DNA of 32,716 bases from Pseudomonadota bacterium (GTDB taxonomy: Bacteria; Pseudomonadota; Alphaproteobacteria; Acetobacterales; Acetobacteraceae), in the NCBI GenBank assembly GCA_021801465.1, contig JAJYXY010000125.1:1-32716 (forward strand). The letters run 5' to 3'. This document shows positions 14,640-23,386 of the stretch, one piece after another. The notes under the pieces were generated by a model. The model saw only the letters and a program-made list of their open reading frames with translations. It did not search any database and was not told where the DNA came from. How positions within the stretch are numbered: the first letter of the stretch is position 1; every line of letters begins with the position of its first letter. Made by a program: the position numbers and the translations under genes.

Positions 14640-17594
14640 CTACTCCGTAAACTGCCCGCGCGACTGCTGATCGGCAATCGCGAGCAAGGCGTCATTCACC
14701 GCCGAGGGTGGCAGGTCGGGCGGCAATAAAAATCCCCGCCCGCTCGCCCGAATACGCTCGGCCTGGGCGCCGAGGTTGAAGGCGGCGACGAAAAGCCCAG
14801 CGCGCCACAGCTCGCTCAGCGTATAGCCCCAGGTCTCGGGCACGACAGAGGGCAAAAACCCGATCCCGCCGGCTTGGGCCGCGATCAGCGCGACCGCCTC
14901 CTCGGGCTGGTAATCACCGGTGATGAAGGCTTTGCCGGTTGCGAGCAGGCGATCATCATCGATGCTGACGCCAACGACAATGAAATAGAGCGGAAGTTCG
15001 CGCAAGGCGGCATCGCGGGCGCAGGCGAGAAGGATGCGATAGCCTTTTTCCGCCCCGATCGCCCCGGCAATGATAACGCGCAGCACCCCATCCGCGCTGC
15101 GCGCTGGCGCCCGCGCCGGGTTATCCGGCAGCGTTTCCCAAGGGGTTACAACCGGGTTAAGTACTGGAAAATGCCGTACAAGCCGCGCCGCGACGTCCCT
15201 GGTCGGGGCGATGACGCGTGCGGCGTCGGCGAGCACGCAGCCGCTGCGCGCGCGGAGTGACGCGGCATCGATCTCCTCCTCGATCTCGCGCCCGGCATCG
15301 GCGACGCAGAACCCGCACGCCGCCACCGGCGGCTCGCCGCAATAATGCCCCTCGGCGCCGAGCAGTTTGATGCGCGGACAAAGCCACGCGTAATCATGCA
15401 CATGCACCTCGTAAGGGCAGGCAAGCGCGCGACAAATCGCCATGACCGCGTCATGGTCGTGGCCGAGGAGGTGGTGGATCTCGATCAAAGCGACCCTCTC
15501 GGCGCGCAGCAGGCTCAACAGCGCTCGGCTTTCGCCCGGCAGATCGAAACCGAGATTGGGATAGGTCTCGGCCGCATCGCCACGCGAAAGATGCGAGCGC
15601 GGCGCGCCGCCCGCGTCGCGCGGGCTGCCGCGCAGCACCAGTACCCGCCATCCCACCGCCTCTCGCGCTGCGATGCGCGCGGCGAGCCGCGTCTCGACGC
15701 CGCCGCCACGATCATGCGTGACCAAAAGCACAGACGGTGCCCCGCGCCGGCGTGACGCGACGAACCGCGCGCGGTCGAGGCGCCGCCGCGCGGGGGCGAG
15801 CGGGTCGGCGGCGAGATGGGCGGTGATCAGCGCGTCATAGCCCGGGTGCAGACGCGCGAGCAGCGCGGCATTGCGGGCACGGAGCGCCGCTTGCCCGGTG
15901 CCGAAGGAAACACCGCCGTGATGGGCAACGAAGACGCCGGTCGCGGCGACGTGCCGCCAGCCGAGCGCGCGTGCGCGGAGACAAAAATCATTCTCCTCGC
16001 CATACCCTTGGGCAAACACGTCGGCGCGTAGGAGCCCCACCTCATCGAGGGCGACGCGGCGAATATAAAGGCAGAACCCGACTCCGACCGGGATCTCCAC
16101 CACCACCCCTTTATTCGCGCGCGCCGCGTGTTCATCGAGCCGCCGGGTCGCGGCGAGATCGGGCATCGGGTTGCCCCCCGCGCGCTTTGGGTAGCTCATC
16201 ACCGTCGCGTCATTGGAAAACGGGGTCGCCGTCGCGATCGCGGGTTCGGCATAGGCGGCATCGCGGAGCCGCGTGAGCCAATCGCCGGCGACCAGGGTAT
16301 CGCTGTTGAGTAGCACCACGTCATCGCGGCCGGCGGCGAGGATGCCCGCATTGGCCGCACCGGGAAAACCGTGATTACGCGAGAGGCGAAGGAGGCGCAT
16401 GCGATGCTCCTTGGCAAAAGCGCGCACGAAGGCGATGAGATCGGGGTCGGGGCTTGCATCCTCGACCAGGATCAGCCGCGCCCAGGGGGGCAGGCTCGGC
16501 CAAACTGCCTCGAGCGAGGCGCGGGTTTCGGAAAGTCCCCGATAGACTGGCACGATCACGCTGACCCGGCGTTTGCGCGCCCGTCCCCGCTCGGCGGCGG
16601 GCCCACGGAGATCGGCATGGATCGCCGGCTGGGCCGCACGCGACGCGCGTCCGTGAGATTTGCCGGGTCTGATGCCGGCGAGCAGGCGCGCCGCCGCTGC
16701 CGCGCTCGCCCACTCCGCGCCAGGGTCGAGCGGGCTTCCAAGCAGCGCGCGCCCTTCGGCGTCGGTGACTGATACCGGCGGGGCGGCTGCGGCAAAGCAG
16801 GATGCCGGAAAACGAAAGCCGCGCGGGCGCGCAAGCGGCGCCACATCGGGGATGGAAACCGAAAGATCGCGTGCCTGCGTGTGCGCGATCAGCCGATGAT
16901 GCCGATCGCGCAAAAAAACCCGTGGCGTCGCCTCGGGGTCGGCGGGATGCCAGGCCCAGCCGACGAGATCTCCGCCCTCGGCGGTGACCATCCCTTCGAG
17001 CCGCTGCGGGGCGGAGAGATCGATCGGGCTGCCGAGCAGCGGCACGCCGGCGTCGGTGCTAACCGCGAGGGTGCGCCCAAATTGCGGGCGAAGCTGCGCT
17101 CGCCCGGCGCGAAAGCGAAGCGTGAGCGGCACGCCGTCGCACAAAACGCGTACCCTCGCCGCATTGTCCGCTGTTTTGATGCGGAGCCTGAGACCCTGTT
17201 CGAGCGCGCACCAGCCGGGCCGGCCAGACTCGGCGGCGATAGCATCGGCGCCGATCGCGAGATGGGCATCGATCGGCCCGGCATGGCGGGAAAACGCCGC
17301 TGCCAGCGCCGAAGCGGCGCCCTCTGCATCGCCTTCGGCCCGGCGCGCGGAGGCAAGGCCGATCCAAGCGAGGCGCAAATCGAACCGCGCAGCGATATCG
17401 GCGAGAATGTCGCTTTGACCCGGCAAGCCCTGCGCGAGCCGCATGAGCGCGAGGGCGAGCCGCGCCGTCTGGTCGCGGGGCGCGATCCGCGCCGCGCGCT
17501 CGAGCCAGAGGAGTGCCGCCCGCGCATCACCCGCTGCCATCGCCGCCTCGCCACGGCTGAGCGCATCGCGCGCCCAACGGGCCTGACGCTCCAC
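14640..17594 (-). CDS. Tandem GT2-GT4 glycosyltransferase with TPR-like N-terminus
   Basis: About 984 residues from the GTG at 17594. The first 60 or so residues form a TPR-like helical hairpin (GDARAALLWLERAARIAPRD). A beta-rich segment of unknown role (about 120-290, with GDLVGWAWHPADPE) follows. A family 2 glycosyltransferase domain spans about 344-577, with VSVIVPVYRGL, the Asp-rich VEDASPD, and VLLNSDTLV as the metal site. A second, GT-B type (GT4-like) domain spans about 620-972, with LVTHDRGGGVETRL as first strand and VPETWGYTLSELWRAGL as the donor-binding motif. It probably adds two successive sugars. The start is uncertain: a CTG at 17642 overlapping the Sel1 stop is also possible, and neither has a good Shine-Dalgarno. 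It follows the Sel1 gene closely on the same strand. Confidence 0.85.
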   Translation of the reverse strand: MERQARWARDALSRGEAAMAAGDARAALLWLERAARIAPRDQTARLALALMRLAQGLPGQSDILADIAARFDLRLAWIGLASARRAEGDAEGAASALAAAFSRHAGPIDAHLAIGADAIAAESGRPGWCALEQGLRLRIKTADNAARVRVLCDGVPLTLRFRAGRAQLRPQFGRTLAVSTDAGVPLLGSPIDLSAPQRLEGMVTAEGGDLVGWAWHPADPEATPRVFLRDRHHRLIAHTQARDLSVSIPDVAPLARPRGFRFPASCFAAAAPPVSVTDAEGRALLGSPLDPGAEWASAAAAARLLAGIRPGKSHGRASRAAQPAIHADLRGPAAERGRARKRRVSVIVPVYRGLSETRASLEAVWPSLPPWARLILVEDASPDPDLIAFVRAFAKEHRMRLLRLSRNHGFPGAANAGILAAGRDDVVLLNSDTLVAGDWLTRLRDAAYAEPAIATATPFSNDATVMSYPKRAGGNPMPDLAATRRLDEHAARANKGVVVEIPVGVGFCLYIRRVALDEVGLLRADVFAQGYGEENDFCLRARALGWRHVAATGVFVAHHGGVSFGTGQAALRARNAALLARLHPGYDALITAHLAADPLAPARRRLDRARFVASRRRGAPSVLLVTHDRGGGVETRLAARIAAREAVGWRVLVLRGSPRDAGGAPRSHLSRGDAAETYPNLGFDLPGESRALLSLLRAERVALIEIHHLLGHDHDAVMAICRALACPYEVHVHDYAWLCPRIKLLGAEGHYCGEPPVAACGFCVADAGREIEEEIDAASLRARSGCVLADAARVIAPTRDVAARLVRHFPVLNPVVTPWETLPDNPARAPARSADGVLRVIIAGAIGAEKGYRILLACARDAALRELPLYFIVVGVSIDDDRLLATGKAFITGDYQPEEAVALIAAQAGGIGFLPSVVPETWGYTLSELWRAGLFVAAFNLGAQAERIRASGRGFLLPPDLPPSAVNDALLAIADQQSRGQFTE

Positions 17595-17638
17595 GAACGC
17601 CGCGAGAGCCGCGCGCGCCGGAGACTCGGCCGTGCCGC

Positions 17639-19420
17639 TCAGGCGCTTTGCCCGGCGCGGCGCGGCGCCGGCTCCTCCTCGGCGGCGGGCAGATGGGCGA
17701 GATCGGCGGCGGCATCGGTCATGCCTTGCGCCATTGCCCGCTCGAGCCATTGCCGGGCTTCGCGCACATCGCGCCGCCCGCCGAGGCCGCGCGCGAGATA
17801 ACGGCCGAGCATCATCTGCGCGTGGCCGTGCCCGCGTTCGGCGGCGCGACGATACCAAAGCGCGGCCTCGGTGCGCTCCTCCGGCACGGCGTGGCCGCCG
17901 CCGAGCATCGCGCCGATCGCGAACATCGCTCCGACATGGCCATGTTCGGCGGCGCGGCGGAACCAGGCGAGCGCCGCCGGGTGGTCCTCGTGGCCGGCGC
18001 CGCCGCTGACCAAAAGCTCAGCCAACGCCACTTGTGCCTCGACCATCCCCGCTTCAGCGGCGCGCGTGAGCCAGGCCGCGCCTTCGGCGGGATTGGCGGC
18101 AACCCCGCGGCCCTCGATCAGCATGCGGCCATACCAATATTGCGCGTTGGCGATGCCATCGGCGGCGCGCCGCATCCATTGCGCCGCCTGGCGGTCGTCG
18201 CGCTCGATCCCGACCCCTTCGGCGAGGCAGACACCAAAATTGTAGGCCGCCATCAAATCGCCGGCGAGCGCCCCCTCCTCGAACCATTGGCGGGTGCGTT
18301 GGGTTTCCTCGGGCCCAGCAACGCCCTGGCGTACGAGATTGGCGAGATCGGCCTTGGCCTGTGCATCGCCTGCTTCGGCAGAGAGGCGAAACCAGCGCGC
18401 CGCTTCCATGGGGTCGCGCGCGGTGCCGGCGCCGGTGAGGTGCATGAGGCCGAGGGTGCGCGCTGCCGTGCGATGGCCGGCTTCAGCGGCGCGGCGAAAC
18501 CACAGCGCGGCTTCGGCATAATTGGGCGGCAATTCGCCGCCGCGGGCGTAAAGATCGCCGACCAGCGCCGCCGCTTCGGCATCGCCAGCCAGGGCCGCGC
18601 GGCGGAGCCAGGATTCGCCCTCTTGCATATTTTTGGCGACCCCTCGCCCTTCCAGTAAGGCAAGGCCAAGCCGCGCCTGCGCTGGCCGGACACCTTTTTC
18701 CGCGGCGGTGCGATAAAAGACCACCGCCTGCGCCGGGTCGCGGGTGAGCCCATCGCCGCGGTCATGCATTTCCCCGAGAAGGTAATGCGCGCCGGGAAGA
18801 CCGGCAGCGGCGGCAGCAGCCAATTGCTTGGCGGCCTCGCGAAATTCCTCCTCGCTCGGGGTCCCGCGCAGCAAGGCGAGCGCGAGACCGAGCCTCCCTT
18901 GCGGCGAGCCAGCCTCGGCGGCACGGCGATACCATACTTCGGCCGCGCGGAGATCGCGGCCTTCTTCCGGGCCCGAGGTGAGGATATAGCCAAGCAGAGC
19001 CTGGCCATCGGCTGAGCCCGCGGCGGCGGCGCGCTGCGCCCAGAGGCGGGCCGCGGCAAAATCTGGCACACCCGCCGGCCCCGCCCCTGCCGGTCGGGTC
19101 AACGTCTCGGCGGCGATCCCGTCCTGCGGCCCGAGGCCGCGCAGATAAATGGTCGCGAGCAAGGCTTGCGCCTCGACGAAGCCTTGCTCGGCCGCCGCCT
19201 TGAGCCAACGCCCAGCCTCGCTCGCGCTGGCCGGCACGCCCGCGCCTTCGAGATAGCAGCGCCCGACTCGGTATTGCGCTTCGGCAAGCCCTGCTTCGGC
19301 GGCGCGGGCGAGAAGCGGGAAGGCACGATCCCAACGCCCCCCTTCACCGAGTTCGAGGGCGTGCCGCAAGCCCGCGCGCGGCGACCAAAGACCGAGAAGG
19401 CGTCTGACGACCCCGACCAT
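17639..19420 (-). CDS. Sel1-repeat (SLR) protein
   Basis: Protein of 593 residues built almost wholly of Sel1-like repeats of about 36 residues, roughly fourteen of them. Each carries the pattern A-x-x-W/Y-x-x-x-A-A-E-x-G-x-x-x-A-x-x-x-L-G, with G-x-G-V loops; AAEAGSPQGRLGLALA and AAEAGHRTAARTLGLMHL are clear examples. Such solenoids are protein-binding scaffolds. There is no signal peptide; the N-terminus MVGVVRRLLGLWSPRAGL is basic and amphipathic and might touch the membrane. The gene starts 18 bases after the HlyD gene and ends 44 bases before the preferred start of the large glycosyltransferase, so it is an operon member. I infer an adaptor role linking secretion with glycosylation, without direct proof. 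In-frame repeats make it prone to length changes. Confidence 0.9.
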   Translation of the reverse strand: MVGVVRRLLGLWSPRAGLRHALELGEGGRWDRAFPLLARAAEAGLAEAQYRVGRCYLEGAGVPASASEAGRWLKAAAEQGFVEAQALLATIYLRGLGPQDGIAAETLTRPAGAGPAGVPDFAAARLWAQRAAAAGSADGQALLGYILTSGPEEGRDLRAAEVWYRRAAEAGSPQGRLGLALALLRGTPSEEEFREAAKQLAAAAAAGLPGAHYLLGEMHDRGDGLTRDPAQAVVFYRTAAEKGVRPAQARLGLALLEGRGVAKNMQEGESWLRRAALAGDAEAAALVGDLYARGGELPPNYAEAALWFRRAAEAGHRTAARTLGLMHLTGAGTARDPMEAARWFRLSAEAGDAQAKADLANLVRQGVAGPEETQRTRQWFEEGALAGDLMAAYNFGVCLAEGVGIERDDRQAAQWMRRAADGIANAQYWYGRMLIEGRGVAANPAEGAAWLTRAAEAGMVEAQVALAELLVSGGAGHEDHPAALAWFRRAAEHGHVGAMFAIGAMLGGGHAVPEERTEAALWYRRAAERGHGHAQMMLGRYLARGLGGRRDVREARQWLERAMAQGMTDAAADLAHLPAAEEEPAPRRAGQSA

Positions 19421-19438
19421 GACGGTCTCAGCGCGCTG

Positions 19439-20851
19439 TCATGGTTCGCGCATACCCTCGGAGGCGACCGGTAAGACGCGACCGAGCATATAATTGAGGA
19501 TGGTGCGCCGGCCGACCTTGATATCGGCGGTGACCGGCATGCCGGGCGCGAGCTTGAACCCCTCCGGCACGCCATGCAGCTTGATTTGGTCGAGAGAGAT
19601 GCGCACGCGATAGAAGATCTTCCCCCCCGGCACCGGGTCATGCGGTTGGTCGTTGGCTTGGCCGGCGAGATCACTTTGGGTGAAGCTGTCGGGGCTGATC
19701 ACCCGCACCTCGCCCTCGGCATCGCCGTATTGGGTGAAGGGGAAGGTATCGAATTTGATCGCGACCGGGTCGCCGACACGCAAGAACCCGGCATCCGAGC
19801 CCGCGGCATTGGCCTCGACCAGAAGTGGGGCGGAAGCTGGCACTAGGGTGATGAATTGGCTCCCCGGCTGCAAAACCGAGCCGACCGAAACCTTGGCGAC
19901 GGTGAGCACGATCGCATCTTCAGGCGCGCGCAATTCGACGAGCGCGCGCCGCAGCTCGGCCTTTTTGAACTGCTCCTCGGCGTCCGAAAGCTTGCGCCCT
20001 TGTTCGGTGAGGTTTTGCAGCACTTCGGCGTGCCAGTTCTGCAAATAGGCATCGCGTTCGGCGACCATCGCGCGCAAATCGCGTTTGCCGGTCTCGGCGG
20101 TATCTTCTGAAAGCGCCAGATTGCGCGCCATTTCGATGCGGTTATCCGCCGCCGAGAGCGAATTGAGCCGGCTTCCGACCTTGAGATCCTGCAATTCGCG
20201 GCGCATGCCCTCGACATCGGAGGCAACTGCGAGCCGCTGTCGATAATAGGTTGCCTCGGCGAGATTGCGGGCGATCGTGGTCTCGAGGCTGTTGATCTTT
20301 TGCTGGTAGTTTTCGAGCTTGAAGGATTTCTCCGCCGCGCGCTGGGCGAAAACCGCCGCTTGCAGCCGGGTCGCGTCGCTATCGAGGGGCGGGCTATAGG
20401 GTTTGTCCGTCGCTTCGGCGGTGAGGCGGTCGACCTCGGCGCGATAGCTCCGCACCTGTTCGCGGAGCGCGCCGAGATCGGCGGCGGCGAAGGTCGGGTC
20501 GAGTTCGGCGAGAAGCTCGCCCTTATGGACGAGCTGGCCCTCGTGCGCCGCGATCAAGCGCACGATCGCGGTATCAAGTGGCTGCATGACGAGGGTGCGG
20601 GCTTCTGAGATCACCTTCCCCTGGGCCGTCACCACCTTGTCGATTTTGATCAGGCCGGAGGCGAGAAAAAACGTGGTCACCGCCGCCGACAGCAGCCAAA
20701 TGACGCCACGCGCGGCGCCTTTCGGCCGCGTTGCCAGCAAGGCGGCCGAGGGTGACTGAAATTCGAGCAAGGCATCGGCGAAGACCCGGTCCGCTGGTGC
20801 GGCTCGGGCCGGCGCGAGGGGAGCCGTGCGGATGAGCGCGTTTTCAGCCAT
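19439..20851 (-). CDS. HlyD-family type I secretion adaptor
   Basis: Membrane fusion protein of 470 residues. A cytosolic N-terminus of about 48 residues precedes a single transmembrane helix (about 49-68, GVIWLLSAAVTTFFLASGLI). A lipoyl-like strand (VTAQGKVISEARTLVMQPLDTAIV) follows, then a long alpha-helical coiled coil (about 130-300), the second lipoyl half (LRAPEDAIVLTVAKVSVGSVLQPG, broken here for brevity) and a C-terminal barrel with KFDTFPFTQYGDAEGEV, the classical HlyD signature. It would bridge the ABC ATPase to a TolC-like outer-membrane channel. The ATG at 20851 is one base after the ABC gene stop and has GGAGAG 4 bases before it, so the two are co-translated. No tolC homologue is in the window. 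The frame is open upstream inside the ABC gene but that is not used. Confidence 0.92.
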   Translation of the reverse strand: MAENALIRTAPLAPARAAPADRVFADALLEFQSPSAALLATRPKGAARGVIWLLSAAVTTFFLASGLIKIDKVVTAQGKVISEARTLVMQPLDTAIVRLIAAHEGQLVHKGELLAELDPTFAAADLGALREQVRSYRAEVDRLTAEATDKPYSPPLDSDATRLQAAVFAQRAAEKSFKLENYQQKINSLETTIARNLAEATYYRQRLAVASDVEGMRRELQDLKVGSRLNSLSAADNRIEMARNLALSEDTAETGKRDLRAMVAERDAYLQNWHAEVLQNLTEQGRKLSDAEEQFKKAELRRALVELRAPEDAIVLTVAKVSVGSVLQPGSQFITLVPASAPLLVEANAAGSDAGFLRVGDPVAIKFDTFPFTQYGDAEGEVRVISPDSFTQSDLAGQANDQPHDPVPGGKIFYRVRISLDQIKLHGVPEGFKLAPGMPVTADIKVGRRTILNYMLGRVLPVASEGMREP

Positions 20852-20852
20852 A

Positions 20853-23195
20853 TCACTCTCCGGTCGCGATTTGCGGTGGCATCGAGGTTGGGCGCTGGCC
20901 GCCCTGGCCCTCGAGATGCCGGTTCTGCTGCAGCCAAAGCTGGCGATAGATGGCGCAGCGTTCAAGCAGGTCGCGATGTGGCCCGAGATCGACGACCTTG
21001 CCGCGCTCGAGCACGAGGATCGCATCGCATTCGGTGAGCGAGGACAGGCGATGCGAGACGATCACCATCGTCCGCCCGCGCGCGATGCGGAGCAGATTGG
21101 CATTGACCAAAGCCTCACTTTCGGGGTCGAGCGCGCTGGTCGCCTCGTCGAGGATCAGGATGCGCGGGTCATTGATCAGGGCGCGGGCGATCGCGAGGCG
21201 CTGGCGCTGGCCGCCGGAGAGATTGGCCGATCCCTCCTCGATGAAGGTCTCGTAGCCTTGCGGCAGGCGTTCGACGAATTCCTCAGCACCGGCAAGCCGC
21301 GCCGCCCGCACCGCGTCCTCGAGCGTGAGGCCGGGCCGGCCAGCGATGATGTTTTCCCGCACCGAGCCGCGAAAGAGGAAATTGTCCTGCATTACGACGC
21401 CGAAGCTACGGCGAAGATAGGAGAGATTGATTTCGCGCAGATCGACGCCGTCGATTTTTACATAGCCTTCGTACTCGCGATTGATCCCTTGCAAAAGGCG
21501 GGTGATGGTCGATTTGCCCGACCCGCTCTTGCCGACGACGCCGAGCATGGTGCCGGCCGGTACGCTGAAGCTGACATCCTCGAGGGCGCGGATTTTCGAC
21601 CCAGGATAGGTGAAATTCACTTTCTCGAAGCTGATCGCGCCGGAAAACCGCGGCCGCAAGCCTTCGCCGGCATTTTTCATCTCGCTCGGCTGGTTGAGCA
21701 CCATGCCGACTTCGCCGATCGAGCTCCGTACCTCCTCGAGATCCTCGATCAGCCGCGCCATGCCAACGAGTGGTGCCGCGACGCGCACGCCAAGCAGCAT
21801 GAACGCAATCAGCGCGCCCGGCTGCACGCTACTCTCCCCGGAAAGCACGAGATAGGCGCCGACCAGGAGCACACCGCGCTCGATGAAGCGTTCGATCGGC
21901 GTTACGATCGTGTTTGGCCAGTTGCCGAGCCTGCCCGCCTGCAGCCGCAGACGCGCCGAGTTGGCGACCTTGAGATCCCAGAGATCGCGTTGCTGCGGCT
22001 CGATCGCGAGCGATTTCACTGTCCGCACGCCATGCACGCTCTCCACCATCACCGTGCTTTTTTCGATCTCCGACTGGATCACCTTGGCAATCACGCGGCG
22101 CATCGGGGGGAGGAAGATCAGGATGACGATGGCGATCAGAACCGCGCCGGCGAGCACCATCCAGGCCAGCGGCGCGCTCATGTAAAACAGCACCGGCAAG
22201 AGAACGAGCAAGGTGAAGCCATCGAGAAACGTCGATAGCAGTTTCCCGGTCATGAAATCCCGCACCTTCCAAATCTGGGAGAGGCGGTGGATGGTCTGGC
22301 CGGCGGGGTTGCGCTCGAAATAAGAGAGCGGCAGGCCGAGCATGCGGTTGAAGATGTGAAGATTGAGGCGGGTATCCAATCTCGCGGCGACCACCGCCGT
22401 AAGCTCGCGCCGGGCATAGCCGAGCGCCGTCTCCCACAATACGGCAAGGCCAAGGATCACCGAGAGCAGCGTCAGGGTGGAGTAGCTGTGATGCTGCAAG
22501 ACGCGGTCGATCACCGCCATCACCAAAAGTGGTGGGATGATGGTGAGCAGGCTGAGCGCGATCGAGGCGATGCTGATATCGCGGAGCGCACCGCGCTCAC
22601 GCAGGACGACACGGGCGATCCAGCCGAGGGTGAAGGGGGCTTCCTCATCGTTGCTGCCCCGCTCGGGGCGGATCAGCAGCACCTCGCCCGACCAGACACG
22701 CTTGAGACGGAGCTCATCGACCGGGGTTGGGTCGTCTTCGGTGCCGGCGCGGGGGTCGCGGAGAAAGACCACATTGCGCGCCGCATTGGCGCCGACCCAT
22801 AGCCCGGCGCTGCCATCGTGGAACAAGATGACTACCGGCGCCGTGCCTTTCAGGTGGGCGATCTGGCGCCAGCTCAGCCGCGCGGCCTTGGCCCAGAGCC
22901 CAGCACCCCGCGCCCAGGCAGCGAGATCGGCGGGCGAAGGCGTCTCGCCCGGGCGGAGACGAAGCTCCTCGCGGTCGAGCACGACACCGTGATGGCGCGC
23001 CGCCGCGATCACCGCGAGAAGCAGCGTCTCCCGCGGGTCGGGGGGCGCATCGGCATTCAGGCCCGTCTCCAGAGATGGGTCAGGTGTCGGGGCAGGCTTC
23101 GGCTTCGCCGATGTCGCCTCGGGCTCTCGGGCCGCTTTCGCGCGCGCTCCATCCGGCTCATGACCGCTTGGCTGCTGCTGATCTTTGCTGTCCAC
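20853..23195 (-). CDS. Type I secretion ABC ATPase/permease, C39-like domain
   Basis: HlyB-like transporter of 780 residues. Residues 1-50 are a Pro/Ala/Lys-rich extension; 52-175 form a peptidase C39-like domain without the catalytic cysteine (LLLAVIAAARHHG where the cysteine would be), so it docks substrate rather than cleaving it. The permease domain with six helices spans about 205-480. The ATPase domain has Walker A GKSGSGKST (555-563), signature LSGGQRQRL (659-667), Walker B ILILDE (679-684) and the switch His715 in VSHRL; all are intact. The non-cleaving C39-like type fits export of large C-terminal-signal (RTX or adhesin) proteins. It is the first gene of the run, and its upstream region carries three 15-base repeats. 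No RTX substrate gene is present here. Confidence 0.93.
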   Translation of the reverse strand: MDSKDQQQPSGHEPDGARAKAAREPEATSAKPKPAPTPDPSLETGLNADAPPDPRETLLLAVIAAARHHGVVLDREELRLRPGETPSPADLAAWARGAGLWAKAARLSWRQIAHLKGTAPVVILFHDGSAGLWVGANAARNVVFLRDPRAGTEDDPTPVDELRLKRVWSGEVLLIRPERGSNDEEAPFTLGWIARVVLRERGALRDISIASIALSLLTIIPPLLVMAVIDRVLQHHSYSTLTLLSVILGLAVLWETALGYARRELTAVVAARLDTRLNLHIFNRMLGLPLSYFERNPAGQTIHRLSQIWKVRDFMTGKLLSTFLDGFTLLVLLPVLFYMSAPLAWMVLAGAVLIAIVILIFLPPMRRVIAKVIQSEIEKSTVMVESVHGVRTVKSLAIEPQQRDLWDLKVANSARLRLQAGRLGNWPNTIVTPIERFIERGVLLVGAYLVLSGESSVQPGALIAFMLLGVRVAAPLVGMARLIEDLEEVRSSIGEVGMVLNQPSEMKNAGEGLRPRFSGAISFEKVNFTYPGSKIRALEDVSFSVPAGTMLGVVGKSGSGKSTITRLLQGINREYEGYVKIDGVDLREINLSYLRRSFGVVMQDNFLFRGSVRENIIAGRPGLTLEDAVRAARLAGAEEFVERLPQGYETFIEEGSANLSGGQRQRLAIARALINDPRILILDEATSALDPESEALVNANLLRIARGRTMVIVSHRLSSLTECDAILVLERGKVVDLGPHRDLLERCAIYRQLWLQQNRHLEGQGGQRPTSMPPQIATGE

Positions 23196-23235
23196 TGCCT
23201 AATCCCCAATCTCGGCGCCACCCCGCAAGGTGCCA

Positions 23236-23280
23236 TGAACATTCCACGCCCAGCCGTTCCGAGCCCAGTTGTTCCGAGCC
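23236..23280 (-). repeat. Three tandem 15-bp units upstream of secretion operon
   Basis: On the minus strand three consecutive 15-base units read GGCTCGGAACAACTG, GGCTCGGAACGGCTG and GGCGTGGAATGTTCA, at 23280-23266, 23265-23251 and 23250-23236. The first ten bases are identical in units one and two and seven of ten match in unit three. They end about 40 bases before the ATG of the ABC transporter gene. The position suits repeated regulator binding or a transcript leader, but the period is not a whole number of helical turns, so adjacent proteins would sit on different faces of the DNA. Confidence 0.5.
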
Positions 23281-23386
23281 GAATATCCGTACCGTTCGCA
23301 GCGTCCCCAATTTTTTACCATATTTCACCGGCCCTGCCGAGGGAAATTTTGGCAATGATTTGTTTTTTAAGAAATATTTGACAAAA

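Noticed and set aside
17639-19420. Possible DNA-level tandem repeat or CRISPR-like array in the Sel1 gene
   Set aside because: The repetition is at protein level with diverged codons, as expected of Sel1 solenoids; no uniform repeats with spacers.
20852-21025. N-terminal extension of the HlyD frame
   Set aside because: It overlaps the ATPase C-terminus; the ATG at 20851 has a Shine-Dalgarno and gives the usual HlyD start.
20826-22238. 470-codon open frame on the plus strand, antisense to the ABC transporter
   Set aside because: It is the mirror of a well-supported gene; G+C-rich third positions keep antisense frames open, and the translation shows no family motifs.
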